A stretch of DNA of 64,000 nucleotides from Constrictibacter sp. MBR-5 (GTDB lineage: Bacteria; Pseudomonadota; Alphaproteobacteria; JAJUGE01): NCBI RefSeq assembly GCF_040549485.1, contig NZ_JBEPTK010000017.1:1-64000 (forward strand), given 5' to 3'. Shown piece after piece: positions 1-9,500 of this stretch (the first letter of the stretch is position 1; every line of letters begins with the position of its first letter). The notes beneath the pieces were generated by a model that made no database searches, had not been told where the DNA came from, and saw nothing but the letters and a program-made list of their open reading frames with translations. A program made the position numbers and the translations under genes.

Positions 1-1360
1 CCGACCAGCACGTCGTTGCCCTCGACGCCGTAGAGGCGGTCATTTCCGGTACCGGCGTTCAGGATGTCGTTGCCGCTCGTGCCGATGATGGTGTCCGCCG
101 CATTGGTGCCGGTGAGGATCGCATTCTGCAGGCCCGCCAGACTAGCTGTTGTCAGTGTGTGCAGTCCGGTGATCTCGATCTGGAAGTCGCCGCGCCCGTC
201 GCCATCGACGCCGCCGAGGAGGTAGGTGTTGCCGTCGTACTGGAAGGCGCGCAGTTCGCCGGCGTTGGCGGCGCTGCTGACGGCGGTCATGCCGAGGAAG
301 GTGAAGCCCTGGTTCCCCGCGGCAGTGAGGTCGGCGTCCATGGCCGATAGGTCGATCACGTCGCCCGTGTTCCAGTCGGCGACGACGTCGCGCCCGGCGC
401 TGAACGGCGTCTCGGTGGCGGCACGGTAGACGAAGCGGTCGGCGCCCTCGCCGCCGGAGAGCCGGTCTTTGCCGGTGCCGCCCTCGAGCACGTCGTTGCC
501 CTCAACGCCGTAGAGCCTGTCGTCGCCGCTCGTTCCGATGATGGTGTCGGCCGCATTGGTGTCGGTGAGGATGACGTTCTGCAGGCCCGCCAGAGTGCCC
601 GTCGTGAGCGTGTGCAGTCCGGTGATCTCGATCTGGAAGTCGCCGCGCCCGTCGCCATCGACGCCGCCGAGGAGGAAGGTGTTGCCGTTGTGGTGGAAGG
701 CGCGCAGTTCGCCTGCTCCGGCCGCGCTGGTCACGCCCGTCATGCCGAGGAAGGTGAAGCCCTGGTTGCCGGCGCCGGCGAGATCGGCATCCATCGCCGA
801 GAGATCGATCACGTCGCCCGTGTTCCAGTCGGCGACGACGTCGCGCCCGGCGCTGAACGGCGTCTCGCCGGCAGATCCGAACACGTAATTATCCGCGCCG
901 GCACCGCCCGCCAGACGATCCTTCCCCAAACCGCCTTCGAGCACGTCGTTGCCGGAATACCCGTAGAGCGAATCGTCGCCGGTCGAACCGATAAGGACGT
1001 CGTCACCCTCCACACCGTAGAGGCGGTCGTTTCCGGCACCGCCAATCAGGCGGTCGCGCCCGACGCCGCCGAGCAGGACGTCGTCGCCGGCCCTGCCGTC
1101 GAGATAGTCTCCTCCCAGACCGCCGGCCAGTCGATTGGCGCCGGCGTCCCCGAGAAGGTAGTCGCCCGCGCTGCCGCCGATCAGGTTCTCGATGCCGCTG
1201 AGCGTATCGCCGCGCGCACCGGCGAACTGGCCGTTGTAGTCGGTCACGCCGTCGTAGAGCCGGACGTAGACGACCTCGGTCTCGCCGCTGTAGTCCGCCG
1301 TGTCGTTGCCGGCGCCGCCGATCAGCGCGTCGCCGCCGGCTCCGCCGGCAAGCAAATCGT
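1..1360 (-). repeat. RTX C-terminal cassette, inverted copy A
   Basis: On the minus strand this encodes ADYSGETEVVYVRLYDGV, RTX blocks and two units with GNQGFTFLGMTGVTSAAGAG and GRGDFQIEITGLHTLT. The same order and nearly the same DNA occurs in the opposite orientation from about 14040. Homology probably runs on past the left window edge. Confidence 0.85.
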
Positions 1361-4300
1361 CGGAAAAACCGCCGATCAGGGTGTCGTTCCCCGCGCCGCC
1401 TGTTGCGACGATACGGCGGTCGGAAGCGCTTCCATCGACAGTGTCGGCTTCCAGACCCCCGTCAAAATAAACAGTTCTGTCTAGAATGTCAGTCCCTGAA
1501 AGCGCCTGGAGAATCAAGTTGATGGGTGCTCTCGTGGCACTGAATTGAACTGCGCTGAAATCATCCACATAGAAAAGGGTCTCGCCAGAAATCGGATCCC
1601 TGACTTCGACACGATTGCCAGCGGCACCGACTTCCCAATTGGTTGCAGTAAAGTCCGAAGAGCGCACCTGAAGCTGCGGCGTCGATCCTGCGGTAGTCGT
1701 CGGTACAAAGACCGAAAACTCCGGCGCCGTTGGAATCCCGAAAACGACGGTTGACGCATCAGGCTCGATACGGTCCGGATAAATAGTGCTTCCCAAAGGC
1801 TCCGATATGTAGCGTGTAGCGCCTATAGAAACCGGAATGAACAGCGAGTCATAGCTGCTGTTTTCCAGGTTTCCGAAAATCTCGTCCCGGAATCCATCAA
1901 GGTAACTAGCGACCTCCAGATAAAGCCCCATGTCGTGGAGCTCGGTTGGAGTGAAATCTGAGTTGTCGTTCAAGTCCTCGAGAACATAGCGATCGCCAGC
2001 GTTGTCGGACAGTGCCTGCGCCCCTTGAATTGCATCTCCGCTCACTGTGATGTTTGCAAAGTTATCCAAATGTGGGAATAGCAAGCCAGTGGGAGCTAGG
2101 TTGTAACCTGGGTTAGCAAATACGACACCTTCGACATTCAGGGCATCGCCCGAAATGGGATCCAAACCCAAAAGCTCAAAATCTCGAATTTGATTGGCAG
2201 TCGCAAATGCCTGTGCCATTGCGCCGCCCATGCTGTGCCCCGTTACATAAATTTTATCATAATTGGAATAATCTATCTCTTGAAGTAGCTGGCTATAGAG
2301 GGGGAAATGAGCGACGGTCGCAGTTGACCAGTCCAGAGCCCATTCAAGCTTAGAATCGGTTCCAGTAAATGCTATGACAAGTGAGTTCCCGTCCGGCGAC
2401 TCCGCGAGCAAAGCTGAAGCGCGACCGTTAATGGCGCCTTCACCACTCCGAAAATGATCCCCAACGATTAGTCCAGTGCTTATGCCAAGACTCGCGGCAT
2501 ATGTGCTGTCTACAATTTTCCAGCCAGACTCCCGCAATTCGTCCGCGCCATCGTTTTCTACGTATGCGGCATAAGAGAACTGCGCCATAACGCTCAGCTT
2601 CTGCTGCCCGAACAGGTCTTCAGCCGATGCCAACTGCGGCCCTTGGACCTGCGCCCCTGAAACCGAAGCGACTACGGTTGAGTTAAAGGCGTCTTCGCTG
2701 TCAATCGCGTTGAAGCCGACATAATCTGTCCCCGGCGGGCCCACCACAAAGGCCCAATCCCCGATCTGATCGATCGGGCGCTCATAGGCCACGTTCGGGT
2801 CCATCTTCTGGCCCAGATAGGTAAGATGGCCTCCGCTGCTCGTTCGGTCCTGTACCGCGAAACTCACGATGTCTGAAAGCCCGTCGGGGTCACTGTAGGT
2901 GAACAGGTCGGTCACCGAGATGGTATCGCCGGGGTCGCCGATGTAGTTGGTTGCGCTAGCAGTTGGGCGGTAGTTCGTCGGAGGCGCGGCGCCCTCCGTT
3001 GTCAGGCTGACGGAATAGGCGCCGGTATCGTCCCACCAGGCCCCATCTCCGCCCGCGCTAATTGCGAGGTAATAGGTCTGCTGCCCGCTTCCGGGCGCAT
3101 CAAAGACGAAGTCGGGGTTGGCGCTCTCATCACGAATATCCGGCGACAGCGTCCGCCCTTGGGCATCCCTGAGACGAATGAACACCTCGTCGAGCGTGTC
3201 GCCGCCGTCCAAGCCCGCGTTAGCGCTGAATATGTAACGCTGTCCGCCCGTCAGCGTGACCCGGAAGTAATCGGCATCGATGTAGTCGCCGCTGACATCG
3301 TCCTGCTGAATCTGGCCGAACGCCGTTGCGCCAACAGCAAGAGATGCACTCGTTGACGTGGTGGCCGGTACGCTGTCAGTTCCCGATGCACCATTGTCAG
3401 TCAACCGCAATCGGAAATCGCCGGTCGCGGTGCGAAAGTCGCTGTCGTTGTCGTCGCTCGCGCTGACGGCGACATAATAAGTGCCGCCGGCCGAGCCGGT
3501 CGTGTAGGAGAAGCTCGGGGCGGTGCCCTCTGCGAGGTTCGATGACCCGCCGCCATAGATCCCCGTCACAGTATTGCCCGCGCTGTTCTTGAGGCTGATC
3601 GCGACCTGTCCTGTGCTCAGCGACAGAGATTCGGCGTCGAAGACATAGCTGCGACCAGCGGCCAGCGTGACTGCGTACCAGTCTTTGTCAACATAGCCGC
3701 CGGCCAAGTCCGACGTCACCCCGTCGCCAGAGATCGGCTCGGCGTCGATCGTGCCAATTTGCCAATTCCCTCCGCTGAGGTTCGCGGACGTGTCCGTGCC
3801 CTCATGCACGGTGTCACCCGCAACCGTAATGTAAAAGAACTGAAGGTTGTCGTTCTCGTCCGGCTCGGCGATCCGGTCGTCGTAGTCCGTCATCACGGGG
3901 ACCTGGTATGTGCCGGGCCCGAAGTTGCTTGGGATCGCTATCTCAAGGGTCTGGTTCGAAGTCGTGTCGCCGGCGGCCACTACGCCTGTGGAGTTCGTGT
4001 CCATCTGGATCAGGTTGCCGCTGGCATCCTTGATGAAGGCTGCGGCCGTGCTGGAGCCGGCGTCGGCCGTGCCGTCGTTTCTGATGTTGATGTCGACGGT
4101 AAAGGTCTCTCCTGCGAAGAACGTCTGTGAGACGGTTTCGCCAAGATCCAGATCCTGGCTCCCGACATCCATGTCGCTGATCCGAAGATTTGGCTCGCCG
4201 CCCACAACCGTTATGTAAAAGAACTGAAGGTTGTCGTTCTCGTCCGGCTCGGCGATCCGGTCGTCGTAGTCCGTCATCACGGCGACCTGGTATGTGCCGG

Positions 4301-4586
4301 GCCCGAAGTTGCTTGGGATCGTTATCTCAAGGGGCTGGTTCGAGGTCGTGTCGCCGGCGCCCACTACACCTGTGGAGTTCGTGTCCATTTGGATCAGGTT
4401 GCCACTGGCATCCTTGATGAAGGCTGCCGCCGTGCTGGAGCCGGCGTCGGCCGTGCCGTCGTTTCTGATGTTGATGTCGACGGTAAAGGTCTCTCCTGCG
4501 AAGAACGTCTGCGAGACGGTTTCGCCAAGATTTAGGTCCTGGCTCCCGACATCCATGTCGCTGATCCGCAGATTTGCTGCAGCCAT
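1..4586 (-). CDS. RTX lipase (class 3) with CARDB and PPC-like domains, 3' end outside window
   Basis: Reading from an ATG at 4586 the frame stays open for about 1528 residues to the window edge, so the C-terminus is missing. Order: two near-identical CARDB-like repeats (4560-3800), two PPC-like domains (about 3790-3010), a linker, then an alpha/beta hydrolase with the nucleophile elbow GHSMGG (Ser785) typical of class 3 lipases, then glycine/aspartate nonapeptide RTX repeats and serralysin-C type modules from about 1400 to 1. There is no Sec signal; proteins of this build leave by type I secretion using a C-terminal signal and bind calcium through the RTX repeats. A likely role is a secreted lipase or esterase; the substrate cannot be read from the sequence. 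Its last ~1.3 kb is a near copy, in inverse orientation, of the end of the RTX gene at 11349-15818. No secretion ABC transporter lies nearby. Confidence 0.85.
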   Translation of the reverse strand, partial: MAAANLRISDMDVGSQDLNLGETVSQTFFAGETFTVDINIRNDGTADAGSSTAAAFIKDASGNLIQMDTNSTGVVGAGDTTSNQPLEITIPSNFGPGTYQVAVMTDYDDRIAEPDENDNLQFFYITVVGGEPNLRISDMDVGSQDLDLGETVSQTFFAGETFTVDINIRNDGTADAGSSTAAAFIKDASGNLIQMDTNSTGVVAAGDTTSNQTLEIAIPSNFGPGTYQVPVMTDYDDRIAEPDENDNLQFFYITVAGDTVHEGTDTSANLSGGNWQIGTIDAEPISGDGVTSDLAGGYVDKDWYAVTLAAGRSYVFDAESLSLSTGQVAISLKNSAGNTVTGIYGGGSSNLAEGTAPSFSYTTGSAGGTYYVAVSASDDNDSDFRTATGDFRLRLTDNGASGTDSVPATTSTSASLAVGATAFGQIQQDDVSGDYIDADYFRVTLTGGQRYIFSANAGLDGGDTLDEVFIRLRDAQGRTLSPDIRDESANPDFVFDAPGSGQQTYYLAISAGGDGAWWDDTGAYSVSLTTEGAAPPTNYRPTASATNYIGDPGDTISVTDLFTYSDPDGLSDIVSFAVQDRTSSGGHLTYLGQKMDPNVAYERPIDQIGDWAFVVGPPGTDYVGFNAIDSEDAFNSTVVASVSGAQVQGPQLASAEDLFGQQKLSVMAQFSYAAYVENDGADELRESGWKIVDSTYAASLGISTGLIVGDHFRSGEGAINGRASALLAESPDGNSLVIAFTGTDSKLEWALDWSTATVAHFPLYSQLLQEIDYSNYDKIYVTGHSMGGAMAQAFATANQIRDFELLGLDPISGDALNVEGVVFANPGYNLAPTGLLFPHLDNFANITVSGDAIQGAQALSDNAGDRYVLEDLNDNSDFTPTELHDMGLYLEVASYLDGFRDEIFGNLENSSYDSLFIPVSIGATRYISEPLGSTIYPDRIEPDASTVVFGIPTAPEFSVFVPTTTAGSTPQLQVRSSDFTATNWEVGAAGNRVEVRDPISGETLFYVDDFSAVQFSATRAPINLILQALSGTDILDRTVYFDGGLEADTVDGSASDRRIVATGGAGNDTLIGGFSDDLLAGGAGGDALIGGAGNDTADYSGETEVVYVRLYDGVTDYNGQFAGARGDTLSGIENLIGGSAGDYLLGDAGANRLAGGLGGDYLDGRAGDDVLLGGVGRDRLIGGAGNDRLYGVEGDDVLIGSTGDDSLYGYSGNDVLEGGLGKDRLAGGAGADNYVFGSAGETPFSAGRDVVADWNTGDVIDLSAMDADLAGAGNQGFTFLGMTGVTSAAGAGELRAFHHNGNTFLLGGVDGDGRGDFQIEITGLHTLTTGTLAGLQNVILTDTNAADTIIGTSGDDRLYGVEGNDVLEGGTGKDRLSGGEGADRFVYRAATETPFSAGRDVVADWNTGDVIDLSAMDADLTAAGNQGFTFLGMTAVSSAANAGELRAFQYDGNTYLLGGVDGDGRGDFQIEITGLHTLTTASLAGLQNAILTGTNAADTIIGTSGNDILNAGTGNDRLYGVEGNDVLV

Positions 4587-4751
4587 CGCAGTTGCACCCC
4601 ATGGTTTGCGACGCCAGCCATCGGCCGCTTGTCGATCGCGCCGCTTATTCGTCCAATAGTTGTTTATCAGGCTGACCCGTTTCCGGTCGACCTAAATCGT
4701 CGGAGCTTACACGCTCGTTTTTGCTCATTCCCATGGTCGTCACCGCGACAC

Positions 4752-4836
4752 TCAACCTACCTCCGCGACATCCTGGCCCGCCTCGCCTCCCACTGTGCAA
4801 AGCAGATCGAGGAACTGCTGCTCTTGAATGGGCCGC
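4752..4836 (+). pseudogene. possible IS66-type transposase C-terminal scrap
   Basis: The plus strand reads YLRDILARLASH followed by IEELL, which resembles the conserved end of IS66 transposases (a Y-L-x-D-V-L-x-R stretch followed by I-D-E-L-L-P-W). The P-W is lost and nothing else of the element is visible. The rest of 4587-4982 holds no convincing gene. Weak call based on a short motif only. Confidence 0.3.
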
Positions 4837-4982
4837 CGCCAAGCGCCCCGCGGACATTGCCGCATAACGACCCGGCCAATCTCTCTCGGCTTGGCAATCG
4901 GCGCGCCTTCATCCGCGAGATCATCGACCAACGTCCCTCGCCGGACGCTTGCCGTAGGGACCTTCGAGGTAGGTCGTAGCGT

Positions 4983-5618
4983 CTACCAGGGCTCACAGTA
5001 GACCCTGCTCCCCAGGACGAAGGTACCATTCCTCAGGCTGGTCCCGGTCTGGCCGCCATGGATGCCGCCGTGGAAGGTCACCGTCGAGCCGGACACGCTG
5101 CAGGTGCCAGGATTTGCCTCGTCGGCGTCCACGTAGCGGCCACCGGGCCGCACATGGAAGGCGAGCCCCGCCAGCAGCTGACTTCGGCCGCCAGCAACTT
5201 GCCCCGATCCTGAGCCGGTGCTACCGCCGTAGCAGGCGTGCTCGCCCATATTTAGGCCACCACCACCGGAAGTGGGAGAAGCGCTGCCAACCGCGCTGGC
5301 CGGTGCCGTGCCTGGGCCGGCTGAACCGGGAGCGCCGGACGGCTGCCCGATGCCAGCTTTCCTGATGTGGTCCGGCCGATTAGTGACGCGATAGATGCCG
5401 CCATCCCGGCTTAATTGCGGGTAGGGCGTGCAGCGCACGCGCATCGTCTCACCGGGTGGCGCGGTTTCTATTACCACGCACGGCACCCAATGGTCGGATG
5501 CTTCAATCTCAACAGCGTCGTCGATCCGGAAGCTCTGGGCCCGTGCTGCCGAGGTGTCCGACGCGACAGCGGCCGCGATTAGAGCGAGAATCGTTCCGTA
5601 ACCAGAAAACCTTATCAT
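4983..5618 (-). CDS. secreted hypothetical protein, 211 aa
   Basis: The ATG at 5618 is preceded by GGAGA at good spacing and opens a clear Sec signal peptide (MIRFSGYGTILALIAAAVAS, with a likely cut after AARA-Q). The longer open frame upstream of this ATG is arginine-rich and looks non-coding. The mature protein has a small charged N-terminal part with three cysteines, then a Ser/Gly/Pro/Ala-rich linker, then a Gly-rich C-terminal part with three more cysteines, ending in CEPW. The N-terminal part resembles short periplasmic modules of unknown role. I do not recognise the family. It stands alone, divergent to nothing obvious, next to IS and phage scars. Confidence 0.65.
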   Translation of the reverse strand: MIRFSGYGTILALIAAAVASDTSAARAQSFRIDDAVEIEASDHWVPCVVIETAPPGETMRVRCTPYPQLSRDGGIYRVTNRPDHIRKAGIGQPSGAPGSAGPGTAPASAVGSASPTSGGGGLNMGEHACYGGSTGSGSGQVAGGRSQLLAGLAFHVRPGGRYVDADEANPGTCSVSGSTVTFHGGIHGGQTGTSLRNGTFVLGSRVYCEPW

Positions 5619-5754
5619 GATTCGGTCTCCAGATAGCCGATGCGCCGCGGTGCGGCGCTGTGAGACAGTGAATAGGCTCCGGATGATCGTGTCCCATCCT
5701 GTGGTGTAGCTGCGGCGGTGCGATCGCCGCGATCTCCGGTAGGGCCGGGTTCTG

Positions 5755-5908
5755 TCAGGCGGATAGGATGGGCAGGCTGACGAAAGGATCATCGCTCAGG
5801 GCACCGACGCTTTCCAGGGTCATGTAGCGCAGCGCTGGATGGCCCATTCGTCGTTCTGTTCGAGCAGGATGGCCCCGACCAGGCGGATGATGACCGCCTC
5901 GTTGACTC
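5755..5908 (-). pseudogene. IS256-family transposase, 3' fragment
   Basis: The frame reads VNEAVIIRLVGAILLEQNDE, then after a one-base shift RYMTLESVGALSDDP, which is the C-terminal end of IS256/mutator-type transposases. Only the last ~50 codons are left. It is fused at about 5906 to the phage terminase fragment, so the rest of the element was deleted. Confidence 0.75.
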
Positions 5909-6174
5909 GGCGAGCTTGCGCTCGGCCTCCACCCAGCGGCCATAGGCCTGGCAGTAGGCGGCGAAGGCGGGGCGGTCGTCGAGCTGGCTGATGATGCCGA
6001 GCTTCTCCAGCTGCTACGCCAGACGCTTCCACTCCGCCTTGGCGGTGGGCTGAGATGCGCCGGGCAGGTCGGTACGGCGGTGACCGGCTTCGGCTCGTTC
6101 GGGTTGAGCCGGCACTTGCCGGTATTGCCGTGGATCAGCTTCAGCGCCGTCGGCGTCGGCCGCCGCCCCCGCAT
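5906..6174 (-). pseudogene. phage terminase small subunit (P27 type), broken
   Basis: The N-terminal GRRPTPTALKLIHGNTGK is characteristic of P27-family terminase small subunits, which recognise phage DNA for packaging. The reading shifts frame near 6050, continues as PTAKAEWKRLA, meets an in-frame TAG, then resumes as QLEKLGIISQLDDRP and CQAYGRWVEAERKLAE before joining the IS256 fragment. So this is a relic with at least one frameshift, one stop and a truncation by an IS. No large subunit follows. Confidence 0.75.
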
Positions 6175-6510
6175 CAGCCGGTCCCCGGAGCCGGTTCGCG
6201 CGCGGGGCTCTCCTGTTCGCTTCCGTTTGACACTTCTTGCGCCTGATCGGCAAGTGGCTGAGGGCGGGGGTGCTCGACCAGGGCACGTTGCTGGCCATCG
6301 ACCGGGGTATGCCTCAGGGCGTAGCAACTGGGCCGGCGCGGAGTAATCAACGCCGACGGGACCTGCGCCCGCCTCGGTATTAAGTTTCTCTACCGTCGTC
6401 CACGACGCAGGATCGGCCGTCTGGAAGCCGTTTTCCTTGCGCTTCCTGCTCTTGTCGGGATAATTGCATCCATTAGAAAGGGCAAACTGATTTGGGCGGG
6501 GGGGAGTCGT

Positions 6511-9500
6511 ATGGCAACCGTGGTTGCAGCTACTCAGTTCGGAAATAACTATGTTGACGGGATTCTTTACGGCACACGCTGGTCCGGCCAGGTTACTTAC
6601 AGTTTCGCGGACAGTGTTGCGGACTTCGGCTCGCCTTATCCTTTCACGCTGGGCGGTTTCCAGACGATCACTGCTGCCCAGCAGGCGGCGATCCGCTGCA
6701 TAATCGGCGACAATGTCGCGGCGGTTCCTCAGCCTCCGTTTACCTACGGATCGTTCTCAGATGTCTGCAACATCCAGATCGCATTGGCCGACAACCCATT
6801 CGGACCACCGGACATTGTCATTGGCGAGGTCGACACAGTCGATGGGCAGAACCTACCCACGGCCCGCGTGCTCGATTTCCCGGAACTTGACCAGCGCAAA
6901 TCCGGGGGCGACGTCGTCTTCGGCAACGACGGAGCGATGTTCCGCAACCCGCTTCCCGGTAACTTCGCATGGATAACCCATGCCCACGAACTCGGACATG
7001 CGCTGGGCCTCAGCCACGGCCACAACTCCGGCGGTTCGAGCTTCGGCATAACGGTCCCGGACGACCGGAACGCCGAAGAGTTCACGATTATGAGCTATTC
7101 GACCGTCCCCAATGACTTCATCAAGGCGTACGACAACGAGCCATGGGGCCACCCGCAGACGCTGATGCAGCTCGATCTTCTCGCGCTGCAGCATCTGTAC
7201 GGGCCGAACTACAGCACGAACAGCGGCAACACGATCTACAGATGGTCACCCCTCACGGGCGAGATGTTTCTGAACGGCGTCGGCCAAGGGAAGCCCGGGG
7301 GCGGACACCCGGATGCCAACAAGATCTTCATGACGGTCTGGGACGGCAACGGGATTGATACCTACGATCTCTCGAACTACACGACGAACATGCACGTCGA
7401 CCTGCTGCCGGGCGGCTGGTCGCGGTTCAGCGATGCGCAGACGGCCGTCAAGGGCATCACCCAGCTGATCGTTGAGCAACAGCCATCCGAGGCGCACCAG
7501 GCGAGCGGCAATGTCTACAACGCCTACATGTTCAAGGGCGACCAGCGTTCGCTGATCGAGAACGCGAATGGGGGCTCTGGCCACGACTGGGTCGAAGGTA
7601 ACATCGCCGCGAACTTGTTGCGCGGGAATGGCGGCGCCGACATTCTGAATGGCCGCGAAGGCAATGACCAGCTCTTTGGCGGCTCCGGCAACGACCTTCT
7701 CTTCGGCGACAAGCGCGAAGGCGGCCCTGCCTATAGCGGTTCCGGATATCTTCAGCTGGGCTCCGGCGCGACGAATTCCTCGTTGCAGACCGCCTTCGAT
7801 CTCACCCCCTATGCCGGGCGGCAGTTCAACCAGGACGTCCGCAATAGCGACACCAATCCGCACGTCAGCGTGGACGTCACGGGGAACGGGAACGGGCAGG
7901 ATTACTTCCGGATTTTCATCCCTGGCCCCGGTCTGCTCGTCGCCGACATCGACTACGGCACACAACGTGGCCTCAATGCCTACATGGTTCTCTTCAACTC
8001 CAGCGGGGCTCTGCTTTCGTCGAGTGACGAATCGGGCGTGGACTCCGGTTCTTCTTTCGATCTGCTTGCGAAGCCCAACGATGCGACGAGCGAACGGGGT
8101 TCGGAAGATCCGCACATCGTCTACAGCGTCAGCGTCCCCGGCTGGTACACGCTGGCCATCGACGATCACATCGGCCGCGGGGTGTACGTCAACGGCAGCT
8201 ATCGTCTTTCGATCACGCTGCCGAATTACGACGAGAACCCGGGCAGCGAAGGCAACGACCGGCTGGACGGCGGGATCGGGGACGACCGCCTGTTCGGCCA
8301 GGGCGGCAATGATATCCTGCTCGGCGGACAGGGTGCCGACACCCTCCAGGGCGGAGCAGGGACGGATACAGCGGACTACTCCGGGTCGCCCGGAGGTGTC
8401 ACCGTCACACTCGTGAACGGCACGGGTCAGGGCGGAGATGCCCAGGGCGACCTACTGTTCGAGGTCGAGAACCTCACTGGGTCGGCGCATGCCGACCGGC
8501 TGACCGGCGACGCCGGCCGTAATGTCCTGATAGGCAATGGCGGCGACGACACCCTGTTGGCCGGGCCGGGGAATGACGGCGCAGTAGGCGGTGCCGGGAA
8601 CGACCGTCTATATGGCGAGGAAGGCGACGACGAGCTGGTCGGCGGCATCGGCGACGACATGCTGTATGGGCATTTCGGCGCCGATGTGCTCGAAGGCGGC
8701 CTGGGCAAGGACCGGCTGGCCGGCGGGGACGGCGCCGACCGGTTCGTTTTCCGCTCTATTACGGAGACGCCGTTCAGCGCCGGCCGGGACGTCATTGTCG
8801 GCTGGGGTACGGGCGACGTCGTTGACCTCTCTCCGATGGATGCCGACGCTACCCTCGTGGGCAACCAGGGATTCACCTGGCTCGGCATGACCGCGGTGAC
8901 CAGCGCCGTGGCCGCGGCTGAGCTCCGGGCGTTCCAGGTGAACGGCAACACCTTTCTGCTTGGTGGCGTGGATGCCAGCGGCCGGGGCGACTTTCAGATC
9001 GAGCTGACAGGCCTGCATACGCTCAGGACGTCCGACTTCCTCGGCATTGACCGGGTCAACCTCACGGGGACCGATGGCACCGACACCATGATCGGCCTTA
9101 GCGGAGACGACGTCCTCGACGGCGGGTCTGGCAACGACCGTCTGTACGGCGTTGAGGGCGACGACGTGCTGGTCGGTGGCGCCGGCGATGACATGCTGTA
9201 CGGCCATTTCGGCGACGACGTTCTCGAAGGGGGGCTGGGCAAGGACCGGCTAGCGGGCGGCGACGGCGCCGACCGCTTCGTCTATCGCGCCGCCACAGAG
9301 ACGCCGTTTAGTGTGGACCGCGACTTGGTCGTCGGATGGGACGGCGGCGATATCGTCGATCTCTCGGCCATGGACGCCGATCTCGCCGCCGCCGGCAACC
9401 AGGGCTTCACCTTCCTCGGCATGACGGGCGTGACCAGCGCGGCCGGAGCAGGCGAACTGCGCGCCTTCCAGTACAACGGCAACACCTACCTCCTCGGCGG

